Shown here in pieces: positions 43,810 through 54,400 of a stretch of 64,000 bases of DNA (the first letter of the stretch is position 1; each line of letters starts with the position of its first letter). This stretch comes from Bacillus sp. ISL-41. GTDB taxonomy: Bacteria; Bacillota; Bacilli; Bacillales; Cytobacillaceae. Both the position numbers and the translations under genes were made by a program. The notes under the pieces are model-generated. The model ran no database searches, was not told the origin of the DNA, and saw nothing but the letters and a program-made list of their open reading frames with translations. The DNA lies in assembly GCF_018613235.1 (NCBI RefSeq), contig NZ_JAGGQP010000023.1, forward strand, positions 124,001 to 188,000, read 5' to 3'.

Positions 43810-44477
43810 GAAGAAGACGGAAAGAAACAAATTACTGGATGAGTTACGCAGACTTAATGAGCGCGATGTTGATGGTATTTGTTTTGTTACTATCTGTGAT
43901 TATTCTTGATTATAAAAGTGATATGGATGAAAAGCAGCGTCAGATCGATGCGGTGACGAATGTAAAAAATAATATAATTGCAGATTTAACTGAAGAATTT
44001 AAAGGGTCTAATATGAATATTGAAGTTGATCCTCAGACGGGAGCTATACGATTTCCAGGGAATATCCTATATGAAGTCAATTCTTCAGACCTTTCACCAG
44101 AAGGAATCAAGTTTTTAAGAGAATTTGTTCCTAAATACTTCGGAATCATTTTACAAGAGAAGTTCAGAGAGGATATATCCTCCATTATTGTTGAAGGGCA
44201 TACTGACCAAGCTGGAAGTTACTTATACAATTTGGATTTATCACAAGCTCGAGCTTTTTCTGTTGTTCAAGAAATCTATGACGAAAACTTTGTGGACTTT
44301 CCTGAAAAGGATCTCTCTAAAGACTACTTAACTTCGAATGGTCGATCGTTTATGGTACCTATTAATAATCCTGACGGAACGTATAACCCTGATAAATCAA
44401 GACGTGTGGAATTCTTATTTCGTTTGAAAGAAGAAAAGCGAATTGAAGAGCTTCAAAAGTTGGTGAGTGAAGATTGA
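43806..44477 (+). CDS. zorB: Zorya protein ZorB (MotB/OmpA-like)
   Basis: A 223-residue protein. A basic N-terminus (MRRRRKETNYW) leads to a single helix YADLMSAMLMVFVLLLSVII in which Asp16 is the proton-carrying residue of MotB/ExbD-type subunits. After a coiled-coil linker, residues about 85-210 form an OmpA-like peptidoglycan-binding domain (IVEGHTDQAGSYLYNLDLSQ, ARAFSVVQEI, SRRVEFLF). It anchors the ZorA motor to the wall. ATGA overlaps join it to zorA. Confidence 0.93.
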   Translation: MRRRRKETNYWMSYADLMSAMLMVFVLLLSVIILDYKSDMDEKQRQIDAVTNVKNNIIADLTEEFKGSNMNIEVDPQTGAIRFPGNILYEVNSSDLSPEGIKFLREFVPKYFGIILQEKFREDISSIIVEGHTDQAGSYLYNLDLSQARAFSVVQEIYDENFVDFPEKDLSKDYLTSNGRSFMVPINNPDGTYNPDKSRRVEFLFRLKEEKRIEELQKLVSED

Positions 44478-45679
44478 GATATTTTTATAAACCAGTTCTT
44501 ATTACTGAATGGGTTGACCGTGAAATTAAAGAGAGACGTAGATTACCTTTCAATACAGAAAAATTCAGATCCTTAATTGCGGAACTTGAAGTTCAAACAA
44601 AAATATTGTTGGAAGAGTCTTTTGATCGTTTTAAAACTTGGCTAGATAGACTTAGTCCTGAGAAGTTGCTGGCTTTTACTTTTATCATTCCAAAAATCCA
44701 AAACATGATGGCGGTTCAATACCTCGTTCATAAGCTAAATCTTTTTTCTAAAAGGGACATGCGGGTATTTGATTACGCCCTTCATAGTACGTATCATAAC
44801 AATGTGTTTGATGAGACCTGGGATATCGCAAAGGAAGCTTATAGCGAGAGAAAAGAATCTATAACTTTAGGCTGGTCTAAAGATAAAATTCTGTTGTGGG
44901 ATCTTCTCATGGAAGATGGAAGACCGATTAGTAAACAAATACATCAATATGCGTCAAGGTATGAGTTTGATAAGCTCATAGAATTTTTAATGGTAGAAAA
45001 AGGCCATCTCTTTTACCAAGATTTATTATTTAACATGTTTGTTAATGGAACAACATCTTTATATAAAGCCTATCAAACTGAATTTATTGAGTATTTTAGA
45101 AGAGCGGATAACACCAAACGTCAAATGTTGGCGGAAGGGTTTATTCGTTCTCAATCATGTTATGAAGTCACGGATATTAGTGATGAGATCTTTAGTAAAC
45201 TCCAAACTCATGTGAAGTCTCCGATGAAATGGTTTGATGTAAGGCAAAAAGAAAAAGAAGAGTTTCATAGCTGGTATATGTCCAAAGAACTGTTTGATTT
45301 CTTTGGCGAAAATCGAGAAGGTGGAGAACGCTTTAAATACTGGAAAAAATACTCGCGCAGAATCCAACGGCTCATCCATTTACCTCATGATGCTACGATT
45401 TTCATGTACTTTAGTGATGTAGTAATCATCGAAAAAATGACAGGAGGAGCTATATATATTTATGACAGAAGCTGGTTCGATGACAAATTCGATGTGAAAG
45501 TTTCAATCTACGAACAATATTATAAACCTAATAGACCTGTACCGGGACCCTATAAAATTAATAGGAATGCTTTTATGGATACTACACTTAGTCACGATGA
45601 AGGTAGAATTAAACATTATTCAGGATGGCAAGAAGATGTTGATAAATACTTAAGAAATAAATTAGGTTGGGATGTGTAA
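44474..45679 (+). CDS. zorC: Zorya type I protein ZorC (EH-signature domain)
   Basis: A 401-residue soluble protein starting with TTG that overlaps the zorB stop (TTGA). It is mostly helical. The C-terminal end DEGRIKHYSGWQEDVDKYL has the H..xWQ pattern of the EH-signature domain named in Zorya type I systems. ZorC is required for type I Zorya defence and is thought to bind DNA together with ZorD. Identification rests on the C-terminal motif and on its fixed place between zorB and zorD. Confidence 0.9.
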   Translation: MRYFYKPVLITEWVDREIKERRRLPFNTEKFRSLIAELEVQTKILLEESFDRFKTWLDRLSPEKLLAFTFIIPKIQNMMAVQYLVHKLNLFSKRDMRVFDYALHSTYHNNVFDETWDIAKEAYSERKESITLGWSKDKILLWDLLMEDGRPISKQIHQYASRYEFDKLIEFLMVEKGHLFYQDLLFNMFVNGTTSLYKAYQTEFIEYFRRADNTKRQMLAEGFIRSQSCYEVTDISDEIFSKLQTHVKSPMKWFDVRQKEKEEFHSWYMSKELFDFFGENREGGERFKYWKKYSRRIQRLIHLPHDATIFMYFSDVVIIEKMTGGAIYIYDRSWFDDKFDVKVSIYEQYYKPNRPVPGPYKINRNAFMDTTLSHDEGRIKHYSGWQEDVDKYLRNKLGWDV

Positions 45680-45682
45680 AAA

Positions 45683-48343
45683 ATGGTCAGGATTTTTCAA
45701 CGATTCCAAACAAAAAAGTTAGAGATGTCGTTTCATTTAAATGGAACGGACATCTCTTTTCGTCTTTTTTTAGTCAGGGGGAAGGAACGTGATGAAATCC
45801 AAATGCCGATTCCACCTGACGCATATGGAGCCTATTTTGGTGTAGAGGGTTCAACGGAGTATGTCATTTATGAAGGATTGTCCGAGACGCAGTATTTTGA
45901 AGGCGGAAGATTGCCTGTCCATACCTACTATGATATTTTACATGATCGTGTGAAAATACAAGATGACCTAGAGCAAGAGGTCTATGCTGGATACGAAATA
46001 GATTTAAAAGAAGACCTTGCTGCTTTAAGTCTCCCAATAGTTGAAGAGCACCTGCAAGTTTTTATTCAAATGACGGGGTTATCAGGACAACAGCCAGAAT
46101 TTAAAGTGACATTGAAAGACACAAAAGGTGAGAATGTCGAATTCGAATGGGATATTGAAGGTCCTTTCTTAAGAAAAAAAGACGAAGTTAAATTACTTTC
46201 AGAAGGAATATGGCAATTGTTTCAAGTCATTCATTCCGAGATAGAAGATCCTTATGAAAAGATCGCTCGCGTCCAGCACCTTGCAAAGAAATATAATTTT
46301 ACACTAGATGACTTTCTAACAAGAGAAAAATATACCTTTGTTGATGGAATTGAACTTGAACCTAAACTGATAGATGAAGATACACTAAAGCTTGAGATTA
46401 AAACAGATGATGCCACTGCAGATCAATTAGTCGAGCAAAATCAGTTAAATGCTAGTATTAAAAAGGGTGATACAAGGCAACGAGTAAGGTTTGCGCCGAG
46501 AGTAGTTGAAGATATAAAGAAAATTAAACAAAAACAAGTTTTAAGAGGGGAAGAGATCCCTCAATTCGCTGAGAATCCCCACGCTTTTTTTGGAGATGCT
46601 ACATTCTCATTTAATCTTGAAGACTTCTCTGAGCGAGTAAAAGGTTATGTTGTCATTCAACGTGTGCACTATTCTGTAGTAAACGGAAAACGAGTTTGGT
46701 TTAATACAGAGTCGGGTCAGCCGGTTGAAATGGATGAAGATGAAATGCGTAATCAGGTTGCCCGCGAACCGGATAAACTCTTTTACAAACAGAACAATAC
46801 ATACTTTTATTTAGACAAAAAAGCAAAGCAAGAACTAGGGTTTGTGGAGCAGGAGGAGAAACAGACCAAAGAAAAGATAGCTTTGGAAATTCTAAAAAAT
46901 GAAGATGAATTGGAATTTAGCAAAGCCGGAACTGGTGAAAAGCGGTATAAATCCTATCCAATACCAGAGGGATTAAAAGCCAATCTTTTTGACTATCAAA
47001 AAGAAGGGTTCTTTTGGATGGCTAGTCTTGCTGAAGCTGGGAGCAATGGGCTGTTGGCAGATGACATGGGGTTAGGAAAGACGATGCAAGTAATAACTTT
47101 CTTACTTCATAGGGAGAGTCAGGGTCAACTTGCACCGACCTTAATCGTTTTGCCTAAAGCGCTTATCAATAACTGGAAGAATGAAATTGCAAAGTTTGCC
47201 CCATCGCTATCTCCATTTGTGTATATCCATAGTGGACCATCACGTCATCGAACGAAAGCGGAGCTAGAAAAAGAGAAAATTATACTAACTACATATGACA
47301 CATTAAAGGGTGACCAGTTCGTTTTCGGACAAGTTGATTTCCAGAATCTAATAACGGATGAAGCGCAGAATGCGAAGAACTATGGCTCTGCTCGGTCATT
47401 AGCGTTACGTGCTATGAAAGCGAAGTTCAGACTTGCTATGACTGGGACTCCGGTAGAAAACTCACTCGAAGAACTTTGGGCGATTATGGACTTTGTTGAA
47501 CCTGGAGCATTCTCGTCACTGGCGGATTTCAGAAAGCGTTATGTGAAAGAGGTAAATACAGAGGAGTTACGTAAGTTGTTGCAGCCTTATTATCTTCGAA
47601 GAACGAAAAAAGAGGTTCTTGCAGATAAGTTGCCAACAAAGCATATTAAGGAGCCATATTATCTTAGCGCCTCACGCATACAGCAGCAATTAGCTGCATC
47701 CATTGTTTCTGCCAGAAGCGGTAACCAAGCAAATATGTTAACGGCCTTAATGAATTTAAGACAAGCCTATGGACATCCATCAGCAGTTAATGATGATATA
47801 GAGCCATTAGTAAAGCACTCTCCAAAGCTTCAGAAAGTATTAGAACTACTAGAAACGGTCCAGAAACAGCAGGAAAAAGTATTGATATTTACGGAGTTCC
47901 GAAAACTACAGTCCATTCTGAAAGTAGAGATCACAAAGAAATTTAAAATACATGTTCCTATTATTGATGGAAGTACAGATAATAGAGCGGGCGTGGTAGA
48001 AGAATTTAATCACTTAGAAGGTTTCCAAGTAATGATTTTGTCGCCTAAAGCAGCAGGTGTTGGACTAACAATTACAAGTGCTAACCACGTGATTCATTTT
48101 ACACGGTGGTGGAATCCAGCTGTTGAAAATCAGGCCACTGACCGAGCTTATCGAATTGGCCAAGAGAGAGATGTATATGTATATCATTTAATTACCCAAG
48201 ACCCAGGAAACTTTCCGAATGGAACAGTAGAAGAGATAATGCATCAGATACTGATCGATAAGTCAGAGTTGGCAGAAGACGTCATAGTGCCATTTAATAC
48301 GAAGAAGATGCAGAGTGAAGTTTGGGAGAGTGTTAAGAGGTAA
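45683..48343 (+). CDS. zorD: Zorya type I protein ZorD (SNF2-type helicase/nuclease)
   Basis: An 886-residue SNF2-family ATPase. Residues 1-420 form N-terminal beta-rich and helical domains, including the long linker KTKEKIALEIL. The helicase core has LFDYQKEGFFWM (motif Q), ADDMGLGKT (459-467, motif I), TDEAQ (D559-Q562, motif II), MTGTPVEN (motif III), and late motifs SPKAAGVGLTITSANHVIH and ATDRAYRIGQ. ZorD carries the DNA-attacking activity of type I Zorya. It starts three bases after zorC. A hairpin terminator lies at 48522. Confidence 0.93.
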   Translation: MVRIFQRFQTKKLEMSFHLNGTDISFRLFLVRGKERDEIQMPIPPDAYGAYFGVEGSTEYVIYEGLSETQYFEGGRLPVHTYYDILHDRVKIQDDLEQEVYAGYEIDLKEDLAALSLPIVEEHLQVFIQMTGLSGQQPEFKVTLKDTKGENVEFEWDIEGPFLRKKDEVKLLSEGIWQLFQVIHSEIEDPYEKIARVQHLAKKYNFTLDDFLTREKYTFVDGIELEPKLIDEDTLKLEIKTDDATADQLVEQNQLNASIKKGDTRQRVRFAPRVVEDIKKIKQKQVLRGEEIPQFAENPHAFFGDATFSFNLEDFSERVKGYVVIQRVHYSVVNGKRVWFNTESGQPVEMDEDEMRNQVAREPDKLFYKQNNTYFYLDKKAKQELGFVEQEEKQTKEKIALEILKNEDELEFSKAGTGEKRYKSYPIPEGLKANLFDYQKEGFFWMASLAEAGSNGLLADDMGLGKTMQVITFLLHRESQGQLAPTLIVLPKALINNWKNEIAKFAPSLSPFVYIHSGPSRHRTKAELEKEKIILTTYDTLKGDQFVFGQVDFQNLITDEAQNAKNYGSARSLALRAMKAKFRLAMTGTPVENSLEELWAIMDFVEPGAFSSLADFRKRYVKEVNTEELRKLLQPYYLRRTKKEVLADKLPTKHIKEPYYLSASRIQQQLAASIVSARSGNQANMLTALMNLRQAYGHPSAVNDDIEPLVKHSPKLQKVLELLETVQKQQEKVLIFTEFRKLQSILKVEITKKFKIHVPIIDGSTDNRAGVVEEFNHLEGFQVMILSPKAAGVGLTITSANHVIHFTRWWNPAVENQATDRAYRIGQERDVYVYHLITQDPGNFPNGTVEEIMHQILIDKSELAEDVIVPFNTKKMQSEVWESVKR

Positions 48344-48521
48344 GCCCAAAGACACATGGGAAAGATTCCTTGTCTCATTAGTTGGATTATATTCGGACAG
48401 CGTAACAGTCCGGAACGCAGGAAAAGTGCCTTTGTTATGAGAGTATCCATTTCAGACAGCTTCTGGAACACGGGTGATGGTTATATTTAGAGAATAATGA
48501 TAATAATTGGTGTAGAAGAAG

Positions 48522-48552
48522 GAGGGTAGACAATTCGCTATCCTCTTTATTT
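48522..48552 (+). terminator. Terminator downstream of the Zorya operon
   Basis: GAGGGTAG and CTATCCTC pair with one G-T pair around ACAATTCG, followed by TTTATTTTG. The 48344-48817 gap otherwise shows only a TATAAT at 48766 that may serve hsdM. Confidence 0.65.
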
Positions 48553-48817
48553 TGTAACTGTAGTAAGCACAATTCAATTGAGGGATTTTTTATAACTCCA
48601 TTATATCTTTTTTTCATTTAGGCATGGACTTAAGCAAGACAGATAGGGTGTTATTTCTCTCAATTCGGTTCCCTAGTGTGAGCGAGCACAGTCCCTCGTT
48701 TCATCAGGTGAAAAGAAGGACACTGATAGATGGGTTTTCCATTATATTTCCAAGTCGAGATATAGTATAATAGAACTTACATATGCATATATGATTCTTA
48801 ATTTATGAGGTGTAACA

Positions 48818-50284
48818 ATGATTACGGGAGAATTAAAGAATAAAGTTGATAAAGTCTGGGAGACATTCTGGACAGGTGGAATAACCAATCCTTTAACTGT
48901 TATTGAACAGTTTACATATTTGTTGTATATCAAGGGCCTAGATGATAACGAAAAGAAAAAAGAAATGGATGCAGAACTTTTAGGTATAGAACACGAAGGT
49001 ATCTTCCCACAAGATAAGCCGCAGTTACGTTGGTCTATTTTTTCAAATATGGGTCCGGATGAAATGTTTAAGGTGGTTTCACAGGAGGTTTTCCCATTCA
49101 TCAAAGGACTAGGTGGGAAAGGTACTGTTTACTCTAAATTTATGAAGGATGCTATTTTTGTAATTCCTACACCATCTCTCTTAGCAAGAGTTGTTGCAGG
49201 AGTAAATGGGTTAATGCAAGCCAGTAATCCAGATGGTAAAAAGGATACTCTTGGGGATTTATATGAGTATTTACTATCAAAACTTTCTACAGCTGGTACT
49301 AATGGTCAATTTAGAACACCACGGCATATCATTGATATGATTGTTAAATTAATGAAGCCAACACCTGAAGATATTATAGTAGATCCGGCAGCAGGTTCAG
49401 CAGGATTTCTTGTTTCTGCTGGAGAGTACTTAAAAGAAAATCATAGTGATATGTTCCTAGTTCAAAGTCTGAGGGAGCATTTCAATCAAAAAATGTTCCA
49501 CGGGTTTGAGATGGATGGAACAATGCTCCGAATCGGTGCGATGAATATGATGCTTCACGGAGTAGATAATCCTAATATAGCTTACCGTGACAGCTTGTCC
49601 GAGCAGAATAAGGATACTGAGCAATATACACTTGTTCTGGCAAATCCACCTTTTAAAGGTTCATTAGATTATGACTCCGTATCTGACGACCTTCTAAAAA
49701 TAACAAAAACCAAAAAGACCGAGCTATTATTTTTAGCATTATTTATTAGAATGCTTAAAAAAGGTGGAAGGGTTGCTGTTATTGTTCCAGATGGTGTCCT
49801 ATTCGGTAGTTCTAATGCACATAAATCTATTCGAAAAGAAATAGTAGATAAGCATAAATTAGAAGCTATTATTTCAATGCCGTCAGGAGTATTTAAACCT
49901 TATGCAGGAGTTTCAACAGCAATAATGATTTTTACAAAAACAGGTGCAGGTGGAACCGAAGATGTTTGGTTCTATGATATGAAAGCAGATGGTTACTCTT
50001 TAGACGATAAACGAAATCCAATCGATGCAAACGATATTCCAGATATTTTGGCTAGATTTAGTGACTTAGATAATGAAAAGGCAAGAAATCGTGCAGAACA
50101 ATCGTTCTTTGTTGCTGTAGATGAAATTCGTAAAAATGGCTATGAGTTGTCTATTAATAAATATAAAGAGATTGAGTACGAAGAATTGGTATATGAGAAA
50201 CCAGAAATTATTATTACCAAAATTAAAGAGCTAGAAGAAGAAATATTAACAGGGTTATCTGAACTTGAAAAAATAATTATATAG
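48818..50284 (+). CDS. hsdM: Type I restriction-modification DNA methyltransferase (HsdM)
   Basis: A 488-residue N6-adenine methyltransferase subunit, with GAGGTG seven bases before the ATG. An N-terminal helical HsdM_N domain (about 8-140) precedes the catalytic domain. Motif I DPAAGSAGFLV starts at D189 and motif IV NPPF is at 276-279. The FRTPRHIIDMIVKLMKP segment before motif I and the GRVAVIVPDGVLFG strand are typical. It methylates the adenine in a bipartite site set by HsdS. It leads the hsdM-hsdS-hsdR operon. Confidence 0.95.
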   Translation: MITGELKNKVDKVWETFWTGGITNPLTVIEQFTYLLYIKGLDDNEKKKEMDAELLGIEHEGIFPQDKPQLRWSIFSNMGPDEMFKVVSQEVFPFIKGLGGKGTVYSKFMKDAIFVIPTPSLLARVVAGVNGLMQASNPDGKKDTLGDLYEYLLSKLSTAGTNGQFRTPRHIIDMIVKLMKPTPEDIIVDPAAGSAGFLVSAGEYLKENHSDMFLVQSLREHFNQKMFHGFEMDGTMLRIGAMNMMLHGVDNPNIAYRDSLSEQNKDTEQYTLVLANPPFKGSLDYDSVSDDLLKITKTKKTELLFLALFIRMLKKGGRVAVIVPDGVLFGSSNAHKSIRKEIVDKHKLEAIISMPSGVFKPYAGVSTAIMIFTKTGAGGTEDVWFYDMKADGYSLDDKRNPIDANDIPDILARFSDLDNEKARNRAEQSFFVAVDEIRKNGYELSINKYKEIEYEELVYEKPEIIITKIKELEEEILTGLSELEKIII

Positions 50285-50300
50285 ATTGAGGATTTATAAA

Positions 50301-51452
50301 ATGATAAAAGTGAGACTAGGAGATTACGTAGAGATTGATAGTGGCTTTGCTTTTAAATCAAAGTTATTTAATGAAAATGAAGGTATACCAATAATTAGGA
50401 TCAGAGATGTTAATTCTGGGAAATCAAATACATACTATTCTGGAGAATATTCAGAGAAGTATGTTGTTAATAATGGAGATTTTTTAATTACAATGGATGG
50501 CGAATTTAAAATAAGAGAATGGTTAGGTGGTAAAGCCCTACTTAATCAACGGGTATGTAGAATTAAAAGTAAAACGTTAATGTTAAATGAGAGGTATCTG
50601 TTATATCTTCTCCCTAAAGTATTAAAAGATATCGAAGATAAGACACCTTTTGTTACAGTAAAACATTTATCTGTTAAGGATATTGTAGACAGTTTAGTGT
50701 ATATTCCAAACATTACTATCCAAGACAAAATAGTTGAAGCTTTAGATATTGCCAAATCTTTAGTAGACAAACGAAAAGCTCAAATAGCAGTTTTATCTAC
50801 TCTGACACCAAGCGTGTTTTTAGAGATGTTCGGAGACCCAATTCTAAATAATAAAAAATGGGAAATTATAGACTTTCAAGAGGTAATTAATGAAATACGT
50901 TATGGAACATCAACACCTCCAACATTTTCTGATGATGGATTTATGTTTATAAGGGCAACTAACATAAAAGAAGGTAAAGTTCTTAAGAAGAATATGCTTT
51001 TTATTAGTAACGAAGAAGCTAGTAAAATTCAGAAGTGTAAATTATGCTTTGGTGAAATTATTTTCGTAAGAAGTGGAGTTAATTCAGGTGATAACGCAGT
51101 AATTACTGAAGAATTTGTGGGGCACTATGGAGGATACGATATAATCGTAAGCTTAAATGAGGATAAGGTGAACCCTTTTTATTTAAATACCTTTTTTAAT
51201 TCTAATTACCTTGAGGTAATTATTAAGCCATTAACTAGAAGAGCTGGGCAACCACATTTAAATGCAGACCAAATAAAAAGTTTAAAGATCCAATTGCCGC
51301 CATTGGATATTCAGAATAAATTTGTAAAGCTATATAATAAAGTAGAATTACAACAAACATTATTAAAAAGTAGTTTGGAACAATTAGAAAATAACTTCAA
51401 TTCTCTTCTGCAACGGGCATTCAATGGCGAATTATTTAGTAATTTAAACTAA
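50301..51452 (+). CDS. hsdS: Type I restriction-modification specificity subunit (HsdS)
   Basis: A 383-residue protein from ATG 50301 (GAGG upstream), 16 bases after hsdM. It holds two target recognition domains: the first from VRLGDYVEIDSGFAFKSKLF to about 150, the second from about 190 (VINEIRYGTSTPPTFSDDGF) to about 345. Each is followed by a helical spacer (IVEALDIAKSLVDKRKAQI and NKFVKLYNKVELQQTLLKSS). The QPHLNADQIKSLKIQLPPLD motif is typical of the second half. It decides the DNA site for both modification and cleavage. Confidence 0.93.
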   Translation: MIKVRLGDYVEIDSGFAFKSKLFNENEGIPIIRIRDVNSGKSNTYYSGEYSEKYVVNNGDFLITMDGEFKIREWLGGKALLNQRVCRIKSKTLMLNERYLLYLLPKVLKDIEDKTPFVTVKHLSVKDIVDSLVYIPNITIQDKIVEALDIAKSLVDKRKAQIAVLSTLTPSVFLEMFGDPILNNKKWEIIDFQEVINEIRYGTSTPPTFSDDGFMFIRATNIKEGKVLKKNMLFISNEEASKIQKCKLCFGEIIFVRSGVNSGDNAVITEEFVGHYGGYDIIVSLNEDKVNPFYLNTFFNSNYLEVIIKPLTRRAGQPHLNADQIKSLKIQLPPLDIQNKFVKLYNKVELQQTLLKSSLEQLENNFNSLLQRAFNGELFSNLN

Positions 51453-51489
51453 TTAATATAATCAGACCACTCTTTAGGGAGGAATTCAC

Positions 51490-54400
51490 TTGTTAAGAAA
51501 TTTTGAGTTTTTAAGGGAAAAAGCTCAATTTAGCGGTTTTTCAAATGCTTGCTTGGAGGCAGAAAAAAGCCTTCAAGTTAGCCCTGCAACCTGTGCAATT
51601 TTGACCAGACGGGCGTTGGAGCTATCAGTAAAATGGTTATATGCTTCCGATAGAGAGTTAAGAGTACCCTATCAAGATAACTTGTCTAGTTTAATTCACG
51701 AGCCAACATTCAAGTCAATTATAGATGAAGACCTTTTTCCATTATTGAAGTACATCATAAAGCTGGGAAATGTTGCGGTTCACACTACTTCTTCTATTAC
51801 AAGGGATGAGGCTGTATTAGCATTACATAACCTTCATCAATTTATTGATTGGTTAGATTACTGTTACTCAGATAATTATTCCGAGTCGGAGTTTAAAGAA
51901 GAACTTCTTTTAACTGGAGACGAGCCAAGAAAAAGACCCGATGAATATAAAGAGTTATATGATAAATTGAGCTCCAAAGACCGAAAGCTTGAAGATTTGA
52001 TGCGTGAAAATGAGGAAATGCGTAAGGTCTTAACTGATAAACGTATTGAAAACACCGAACAATACAATTTCCAAGTTGACGAAATTTCTGAACTCCAAAC
52101 TAGGAAGATCTATATTGATTTAGAACTTAAGTTAGCTGGTTGGGAGTTTGGAAAAAATGTTATTGAAGAATATCAAGTTTCCGGTATGCCGAACAGTCAA
52201 AATATAGGATTTGTGGATTATGTTTTACTTGGTGATAATGGGAAACCTATAGCAGTCGTGGAAGCGAAGAAAACCTCCTATGATGCTAATAAAGGAAAGC
52301 AACAAGCAAAGTTATATGCAGACTGTATTGAGCAAATGCACGGTCAAAGGCCGATTATCTTCTACACTAATGGATTTGATATCCGGCTTTGGGATGATGT
52401 GAATTACCCTGAGCGGAAAGTATCTGGATTTTATACTAAGTCAGATCTTCAACTATTAATTGATCGTCGGACAATTCAAAGACCATTAGTGGATATTGAA
52501 ATTAAAGAGGAAATCTCAAACCGTTATTATCAAAAAGAAGCTATCCTTGCCGTTTGTGAAGCTATTCAATCAAAACAACGAAAAGCACTCTTAGTTATGG
52601 CTACTGGAAGCGGAAAAACAAGAACGGCTGTATCGCTGGTTGATGTTTTGGTAAGACATAACTGGGTGAAAAATGTGTTGTTCCTAGCGGATAGAACGGC
52701 TTTGGTATTACAAGCAAAGAAAAACTTTAATAACCTCCTCCCAAGTATGACTCTTTGTAATTTGCTTGATAACAAAGATAATCCTGAATTAAGCAGGATG
52801 GTATTTTCGACATATCCCACGATGATGAATGCCATTGATGATACTAAACGAAAAGACGGTAATAAGCTTTTTACTGTTGGACACTTCGATTTAATCATTG
52901 TTGATGAAAGTCACCGGAGTATATATAAAAAATTTCGGGCAATCTTTGAGTACTTTGATGCCACCTTATTAGGATTAACGGCCACTCCAAAAGATGAAAT
53001 TGATAAAAATACTTACGATATTTTCGGCTTAGAAACTGGTGCCCCTACTTATGCATATGAACTTGAACAAGCAGTAAAAGATGGTTATCTAGTTGAGTAC
53101 CGAACATTTGAAGCTTCTTCAAAAATCTTAGATGACGGTCTCCGGTATGATGAATTATCTGATGAAGAGAAAGAACAATTTGAAGATACCTTTGATGAAG
53201 AAGAAGGCGAAGAGATAAGCAACTCTGCTGTTAATCAGTGGTTATTTAATGACAATACTATTGATCAAGTGTTAAATGATCTTATGGAAAAAGGAATTAA
53301 GGTTGAGGGTGGAGATAAGCTAGGAAAGACCATTATCTTTGCTAATAATTCCAAGCACGCTAAACGTATCGTTGAACGATTTAATCAGATATATCCGCAA
53401 TACAATGGAAAGTTTGCTGCTCAAATTGACTATAAAGTTGATTACGTACAAACTCTTATTGATGATTTTTCAACAAAAGATAAATTTCCGCAGATTGCAG
53501 TATCGGTTGATATGTTAGATACCGGAGTAGACATTCCAGAGGTAGTAAACCTGGTATTTTTCAAAAAGGTTCGCTCAAAATCAAAGTTTTGGCAGATGAT
53601 TGGCCGAGGTACTCGCCTGTGTCCGAATCTGTTTGGTGTTGGTGAGGACAAAGAATTCTTTTTAATATTTGATTATTTAAGAAACTTTGAGTTTTTTAGA
53701 GAAAACCAAAAAGGAATTGAAGGGAAAACTTCAGTTGGTTTAACCGAACGTATCTTTAATTTGAAGGTAGATATTATAAAAGAACTTCAGGCACTCGATT
53801 TTCAAGAGGAACCTTATATTCGGCACCGTAAAGAATTAATTGAAGATGTGTACGAAGAGATTAGTCGGCTAAATGATGAAAATTTCCAAGTAAGAATGCA
53901 CCTACAGTATGTTCACAAATATAAAAACCGGGAGAATTGGCAAGCTCTTAGCGTTACGAATGTAAGTGAAATTCAAGAGCATATCTCTCCGCTAATCCTT
54001 TCCATAGTGGATAATGAACTAGCAAAGCGATTTGACAGCGTAATGTATTCCATTGAACTTGCAAAACTAACCGCCAAGAATGCAGGTAGGCCAATTAAAA
54101 GTGTAGTTCAAACAGCCGAAGAGCTTTCTAAGCTAAGTACCATCCCTCAAGTGAATGCCAAAAGAGACATTCTCTTAAAGGTACAGACTGATGTATTTTG
54201 GGAAGAAGCCAATATTTTTGAACTTGAAGAAGTGCGTGAAGCTATACGTGAGTTGGTTAAATTCTTAGAAAAAGAAAGCCAAAAGGATTATTTCACAAAT
54301 TTCAAGGATAACTTTACAATAATTGGTGAAGGTGAAACACCTTTTTACGGCTCAAATGATTTGCAAAATTACCGTAAGAAGGTCAATCAATACTTAAAAG

